From positions 2,230,001 through 2,294,000 of the forward strand of contig NZ_CP102931.1 of the NCBI RefSeq assembly GCF_024734665.1: a stretch of 64,000 bases of DNA, given 5' to 3'. Shown in pieces: positions 59,962 to 64,000 of this stretch (position 1 is its first letter; every line of letters begins with the position of its first letter). The notes beneath the pieces were generated by a model. The model was given only the letters and a program-made list of their open reading frames with translations, was not told where the DNA came from and did not search any database. Both the position numbers and the translations under genes were made by a program. The DNA is from Variovorax paradoxus. Its GTDB lineage: Bacteria > Pseudomonadota > Gammaproteobacteria > Burkholderiales > Burkholderiaceae_C.

Positions 59962-60432
59962 ATGAAGAAGAAAAGCCTAATTGCCGCACTCGCCCTCATG
60001 GCTGCGGCTTCGTTGCCCGCATTGGCCGACGAATACGGCAAGCATCCGTTCTACCTCCACGCCCTGTCCGACCTGCAAGCGGCCGCCTGGAAGGTGGAGC
60101 ACCGCCGCCCCGAAGACGGGCTGATCTCGCGCGACGAGCAGGTGGTGGTCGACGAGATCCACGCCGCCATCGGCGACCTGCAGCGCGCGGCATGGCTAGA
60201 CGGCAAGCCCCTCGAATGGCGCGAGCCCACCGATGCGTGGCTGCCGCGCGAAGGCCGCCTGCATGCCGCGGTCGACCTGCTGCGCAAGGTGCGCTCCGAT
60301 GTGGCGCGCGAAGAAGACGACCCGCGCTCGAGGCCGTTCCAGCAGCGCGGCCTGGCGCACGTAGACCTGGCGCTCAATACTGCACAGCACGCCATCGGCG
60401 ACGTGCGCCATCACGACATGCGCATGGAATGA
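59962..60432 (+). CDS. Small exported helical protein
   Basis: This 156-residue protein has a signal peptide (K-K-K-S-L-I-A-A-L-A-L-M, cut near A-L-A-D). The mature part is helical with two similar units: H-A-L-S-D-L-Q-A-A-A-W and I-G-D-L-Q-R-A-A-W, ending in a His-rich D-V-R-H-H-D. A GGAG ribosome site precedes the ATG. The stop overlaps the start of the DUF1800 gene (ATGA). No family name was recognised. Confidence 0.65.
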   Translation: MKKKSLIAALALMAAASLPALADEYGKHPFYLHALSDLQAAAWKVEHRRPEDGLISRDEQVVVDEIHAAIGDLQRAAWLDGKPLEWREPTDAWLPREGRLHAAVDLLRKVRSDVAREEDDPRSRPFQQRGLAHVDLALNTAQHAIGDVRHHDMRME

Positions 60433-62030
60433 TCGTGATGCCGGTCACTGCGTCGATCTTTTCGGTGCGCCGCGCGTCAATGGCGCTCGGTGCGTGTGCG
60501 CTGGCCTTGCTCGCGGCCTGCGCAAGCGCACCGGGCGATCAGCGGCCCGTGGTGTCGGTGTCATTGCCTTCAGCACCGCTCAATGACGCCGCCCGCCTGC
60601 GCTGGCTAGACCGCGTGAGCTGGGGCGCCAACGCGAGCAGCGATGCGCAGCTTGCAAAGCGCGGCCTGTCGCTGTGGATGCGCGACCAGCTCAACCCGCG
60701 CCCCGTGCCGCTGCCACCCGCGGCGCAGGCGCAGATCGACGCGATGAGCATTTCGCGCACGCCGCTCGACCAGCTCGTCACCGAACTCGACGCGCAACGC
60801 AAGGCGGCCGATGCGCTACCCGACGAAGACCAGAAGAAAGCCGCGCGACAGGCCTACCAGCAGCGGTTGAACGACCTGGTACGCGAAGCACAACAACGCT
60901 TCGTGCTGCGCGCGCTGTACTCGCCCAACCAGCTGCAGGAGCAGATGACGTGGTTCTGGATGAACCACTTCAACGTCAACCTGCGCAAGGACAACATTCG
61001 CGCGATGGTGGGCGACTATGAAGAGAACGCGATTCGCCCGCACGCACTCGGCAAGTTTCGCGACCTGCTCGGCGCCACGCTGCACCACCCGGCAATGCTG
61101 CGCTACCTCGACAACGCGCAGAACGCCGCCAACCGCATCAACGAGAACTACGCACGCGAGCTGATGGAGCTGCACACGCTAGGCGTGGGCGGCGGCTATT
61201 CGCAGGGCGACGTGCAGGAGCTGGCGCGCGTGCTCACCGGCGTGGGCGTGAGCAACCAGCCACTCGACGCGCCGCCGCCGAACGTGCGGCCGGCCGTGCG
61301 CGCCGACTACGTGCGCAAGGGCCTGTTCGAGTTCAACCCCAACCGTCACGACTACGGCCCGAAGACGCTGTTGGGCCAACCCATCAAGAGCAGCGGCCTG
61401 GCCGAGGCCGACGAAGCGCTCGACCGCCTGGCGCGCGCGCCGGCTACCGCGCGCTTCATCTCGCGCAAGCTCGCCGTGTACTTCGTCTCCGACGATCCGC
61501 CGCAGGCATTGGTCGACCGCATGGCCGCTGCCTTCACCCGCAGCGACGGCGACATCGCCATCACGCTGAAGGCGCTGTTCGAGTCGCCCGAGTTCACTGC
61601 ATCGCTGGGCCGCAAGTTCCGCGACCCGGTGCACTACGTGATGGCCGGCGTGCGGCTCGCCTACGACGACCGCGTGGTGTCGAACGTGAACCCGATGCTC
61701 GGCTGGATCAACCGCATGGGCGAACAGCTGTACGGCCACGAGACGCCCGATGGCTATCCGCTCAACGAGGCAGCCTGGGCGAGCGCAGGGCAGATGAACA
61801 CGCGCTTCGAGATTGCGCGCGCCATCGGCGCGAATGGCGCAGTGCTGTTTCGTACGGACGACAAGGCGCCGCTGGAGAAGCCGGCCTTCCCGCAGCTGGC
61901 CGATTCGCACGCGGTGCGCGCGATGCAGGTTGGCATGAGCACGGACACGCGCGAGGCGCTGGCGCAGGCGAAGAACCCGCAGGAGTGGAACACCTTCCTG
62001 TTGGCATCGCCGGAGTTGATGCGCCGCTGA
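60429..62030 (+). CDS. DUF1800 lipoprotein
   Basis: This 533-residue protein has a lipoprotein-type signal (L-A-L-L-A-A-C near residue 29) and DUF1800 motifs: R-L-R-W-L-D-R-V-S-W-G, W-F-W-M-N-H-F-N-V, N-E-N-Y-A-R-E-L-M-E-L-H-T-L-G and A-R-F-I-S-R-K-L. DUF1800 and DUF1501 genes are commonly adjacent in Gram-negative bacteria. The function is not established; both are exported. Confidence 0.9.
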   Translation: MIVMPVTASIFSVRRASMALGACALALLAACASAPGDQRPVVSVSLPSAPLNDAARLRWLDRVSWGANASSDAQLAKRGLSLWMRDQLNPRPVPLPPAAQAQIDAMSISRTPLDQLVTELDAQRKAADALPDEDQKKAARQAYQQRLNDLVREAQQRFVLRALYSPNQLQEQMTWFWMNHFNVNLRKDNIRAMVGDYEENAIRPHALGKFRDLLGATLHHPAMLRYLDNAQNAANRINENYARELMELHTLGVGGGYSQGDVQELARVLTGVGVSNQPLDAPPPNVRPAVRADYVRKGLFEFNPNRHDYGPKTLLGQPIKSSGLAEADEALDRLARAPATARFISRKLAVYFVSDDPPQALVDRMAAAFTRSDGDIAITLKALFESPEFTASLGRKFRDPVHYVMAGVRLAYDDRVVSNVNPMLGWINRMGEQLYGHETPDGYPLNEAAWASAGQMNTRFEIARAIGANGAVLFRTDDKAPLEKPAFPQLADSHAVRAMQVGMSTDTREALAQAKNPQEWNTFLLASPELMRR

Positions 62031-62046
62031 GGTTTTGGTTTTTCTC

Positions 62047-62077
62047 CCTCCCCCTTTGGGGGAAGGGGCAAGACAGA
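62047..62077. repeat. Imperfect C-rich/G-rich palindrome between genes
   Basis: A run of C (TCCCTCCCCC) and its near-complement (GGGGGAAGGGG) flank TTT in the short gap between the DUF1800 and DUF1501 genes. It looks like a common intergenic repeat but only one copy was noticed in this window. Confidence 0.3.
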
Positions 62078-62093
62078 AGAAAGGACAACCGTC

Positions 62094-63305
62094 ATGCAAC
62101 GTCGAGAACTCTTGAAGCTCATGGCCGCCGCCCCGTTCGCGGGCGCCGCTGGCCAGTTGATGGCCGCGCCCGCGGCCGAAGGCGCCAAGCTGCTGGTCGT
62201 GTTCCTGCGCGGCGCGTACGACTGCAGCAACCTGCTCGTGCCCACGAGCAGCGACTTCTACTACGCCTCGCGCCCCAACATCGCCATCGCGCGCCCCGGC
62301 ACGCCCAACGGCGCGCTGCCGCTCGACAACAACTGGGGCCTGCACCCCGCGCTGGCGCAGAGCGTGATGCCGATGTTCCAGCAGAAGCAGGCCTCCTTCA
62401 TTGCCTTCGCAGGCACCGACGACCTCACGCGCAGCCACTTCGAAACACAGGACTCCATCGAGCTAGGCCAGGCGCTGGACAAGCGCCGCGACTACCGATC
62501 GGGCTTCCTCAACCGGCTGGCCGGTGTGCTCGGCGCAGGGCCCGTTACCGACGTGTCGCCCATCGCCTTCACCGATCAGTTGCCCATTTCGATGCGCGGC
62601 AGCGCCAAGGCGGCCAACATGGCAATCGCGGGCAACGCACGCTCGGGCATCGATGCGCGGCAGAGCCAGATCATCACGGGCATGTACCGCAACACCGCGC
62701 TGGCCCAGCCGGTCGCCGAGGGCTTCCAGGTGCGCGACGAGGTAACTCGCGCGGTGCAGGCCGAGATGGACGCCGCCAGCCGCAACGCCATGACCGCCAA
62801 GGGCTTCGAGCTGGTGGCGCGCCGCATGGCGCTGCTGATGCGCGACCGCTTCGACCTGGGCTTCGTCGACGTTGGCGGCTGGGACACGCACGTGGGGCAG
62901 GGCGGTGCCACCGGCTACCTCGCCAATCGCTTTGAAGAACTGGGCCGCGGGGTAGCCGGCTTCGCGCAGGAGATGGGCGACGACGCATGGCGCCAGACCG
63001 TGGTGGTCGTCATCAGCGAGTTCGGCCGCACCTTCCGCGAGAACGGCAACCGCGGCACCGATCACGGGCACGGCACCGTCTACTGGGTGCTCGGCGGCGG
63101 CCTCTCGGCGCAGGCCGGCGGGCGCGTCGTGGGCGAGCAGCAGGCGCTGACGCAGGCCACGCTTTTCCAGAACCGCGACTATCCAGTGCTCAATGAATAC
63201 CGGGCGGTGTTCGGCGGGCTGTTCAAGCGGATGTATGGGTTGTCGCCCGCGCAGCTTGCACGGGTGTTCGATGGCGTGGCGCCGAAAGACCTGCAACTGG
63301 TCTAG
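62094..63305 (+). CDS. DUF1501 family protein
   Basis: This 403-residue protein has a Tat-like signal (R-R-E-L-L-K-L-M-A-A-A, cut near L-M-A-A-P) and DUF1501 motifs resembling alkaline-phosphatase-like or sulfatase-like folds: L-L-V-V-F-L-R-G-A-Y-D, G-T-D-D-L-T-R-S-H-F-E-T-Q-D, V-G-G-W-D-T-H-V-G-Q, I-S-E-F-G-R-T-F and G-T-D-H-G-H-G-T-V-Y-W. It is the usual partner of DUF1800. The activity is unknown. Confidence 0.9.
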   Translation: MQRRELLKLMAAAPFAGAAGQLMAAPAAEGAKLLVVFLRGAYDCSNLLVPTSSDFYYASRPNIAIARPGTPNGALPLDNNWGLHPALAQSVMPMFQQKQASFIAFAGTDDLTRSHFETQDSIELGQALDKRRDYRSGFLNRLAGVLGAGPVTDVSPIAFTDQLPISMRGSAKAANMAIAGNARSGIDARQSQIITGMYRNTALAQPVAEGFQVRDEVTRAVQAEMDAASRNAMTAKGFELVARRMALLMRDRFDLGFVDVGGWDTHVGQGGATGYLANRFEELGRGVAGFAQEMGDDAWRQTVVVVISEFGRTFRENGNRGTDHGHGTVYWVLGGGLSAQAGGRVVGEQQALTQATLFQNRDYPVLNEYRAVFGGLFKRMYGLSPAQLARVFDGVAPKDLQLV

Positions 63306-63338
63306 CGCGCGAAGGCCAAGGCCGAAGCCGAAGTACGG

Positions 63339-64000
63339 TCAGGCGATCATCGATTCGAGGTCCGCGGCAAGCTCACGCGGCGCCGGCATTTCCTGGACCA
63401 TGTCCTCGGTGATACCGACGGCCAGCGCCGACTGGCTCGGCCAGAAGCCGCCGATATTGCTCAGGTCTACGCCCTGGCGCTCCAGTGCCACGCGCCACAC
63501 GGCCAGATGAAGAACGCCGCCGAGCGCATCGGCATGTTCCGACTTTGCCGGGCTCACGAAGCTCGAAAGCCCACCGACCAGGTCGGGAGCGAAGCCCCAG
63601 CGCTGCGCCAGAGAAGCACTCACGTCGCCGTAGTGATATCCGAACTCGACAAGCTCGAGTTGTGCGCGCCCCAGCGCATCCAAGGGGTGGACGGCATTCA
63701 GCGCGGCCATGCGATCGGGCATTGCCTGCGCCATGATCAGGTGGCCGATGGCATGCATGCTGCCCGCGGTGAACGCCAGGTTGGGGTCGACGTGCCGGGT
63801 CTTGGAAGCCAGGTACCTCGAGACCGACGCCACGCGCAGGCTGTGGGCCCAGAACGCCGGAAGGTTGACTCCGTCCACCTTCCTGAAGGCGCCCGACAGA
63901 CCCGAACTCACCACGAACGACCGGATGGCGGAGAGGCCGAGCATCAGGATCGCGCCCTGGATCGAGGAAATCTTTCGCCGAAGGCCGAAGAACGGCGAGT
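63339..64000 (-). CDS. HDOD-domain protein (partial, 5' end outside the window)
   Basis: The frame is open to the right edge, so the start lies beyond it. The visible 219 residues show the HDOD core: F-G-L-R-R-K-I-S-S-I-Q-G-A-I-L-M-L-G, then F-W-A-H-S-L-R-V-A, G-S-M-H-A-I-G-H-L-I-M-A-Q and Y-H-Y-G-D-V-S-A-S-L-A-Q-R-W. The internal ATG at 63944 is not the start because homology extends upstream. HDOD proteins take part in signalling or stress responses; the N-terminal partner domain, if any, is not seen. Confidence 0.85.
   Translation of the reverse strand, partial: SPFFGLRRKISSIQGAILMLGLSAIRSFVVSSGLSGAFRKVDGVNLPAFWAHSLRVASVSRYLASKTRHVDPNLAFTAGSMHAIGHLIMAQAMPDRMAALNAVHPLDALGRAQLELVEFGYHYGDVSASLAQRWGFAPDLVGGLSSFVSPAKSEHADALGGVLHLAVWRVALERQGVDLSNIGGFWPSQSALAVGITEDMVQEMPAPRELAADLESMIA

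Overview
The window is high-GC DNA that reads as a betaproteobacterial chromosome, most likely Comamonadaceae and close to Variovorax. The evidence is very dense coding, several tripartite-tricarboxylate (Bug/TctC) receptors, a beta-ketoadipate cluster under an IclR-type regulator, and a vgrG/rhs effector island. No rRNA, tRNA, CRISPR array or insertion sequence was recognised. The genus is an inference.

Layout. 1-6083: a plus-strand catabolic operon with an FAD amine-oxidase-like protein, an SDR dehydrogenase, a VOC protein and the PxpABC 5-oxoprolinase set, followed by a ParD-like ribbon-helix-helix gene coupled to a second methionine aminopeptidase. 6205-8097: a scrambled junction of two gene fragments, then a minus-strand trio (one-TM peptide, SemiSWEET-like PQ-loop protein, sensor-less histidine kinase). 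8191-10691: a NarL-type two-component system with a 7TM-DISM sensor. 10827-23427: an NlpC/P60 protein, a PiuC hydroxylase with a TonB siderophore receptor, a cupin, proline iminopeptidase, an ArsR/SRPBCC/MFS operon, chorismate synthase, a second MFS and a Tat/lipoprotein phosphoesterase.

23735-39569 is an accessory VgrG-Rhs island. It holds an AT-rich leader, a long VgrG, and two paralogous Rhs proteins with different toxic tips: a JAMM/DUF4329-like tip and a YwqJ-like deaminase tip. Each tip is followed by its own candidate immunity gene (one apparently exported, one SUKH-3-like), and small cargo genes lie between the two rhs copies. No T6SS structural genes are present, so the secretion machine must be encoded elsewhere. 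Base composition falls sharply at the second toxin tip and its immunity gene.

39773-43794 is a fructose-type sugar ABC operon (frcBCA) with a ROK regulator and a strong palindrome upstream. 44580-49153 is a minus-strand operon with two Bug receptors, a TctD/TctE-type two-component system and a DUF6194 protein, without TctAB permease genes. 49236-59105 is the quinate/shikimate-protocatechuate region: an IclR regulator, two divergent AroE-like dehydrogenases, PcaB, PcaC, an MFS carrier and PcaD, then QuiC-type dehydroshikimate dehydratase and a ShiA-type carrier. Two PcaR-like operator palindromes precede its two plus-strand units. The protocatechuate dioxygenase pcaGH is not in the window. The last 5 kb hold a DsbA-family protein, a small exported protein, a DUF1800/DUF1501 pair and a partial HDOD gene running off the right edge.
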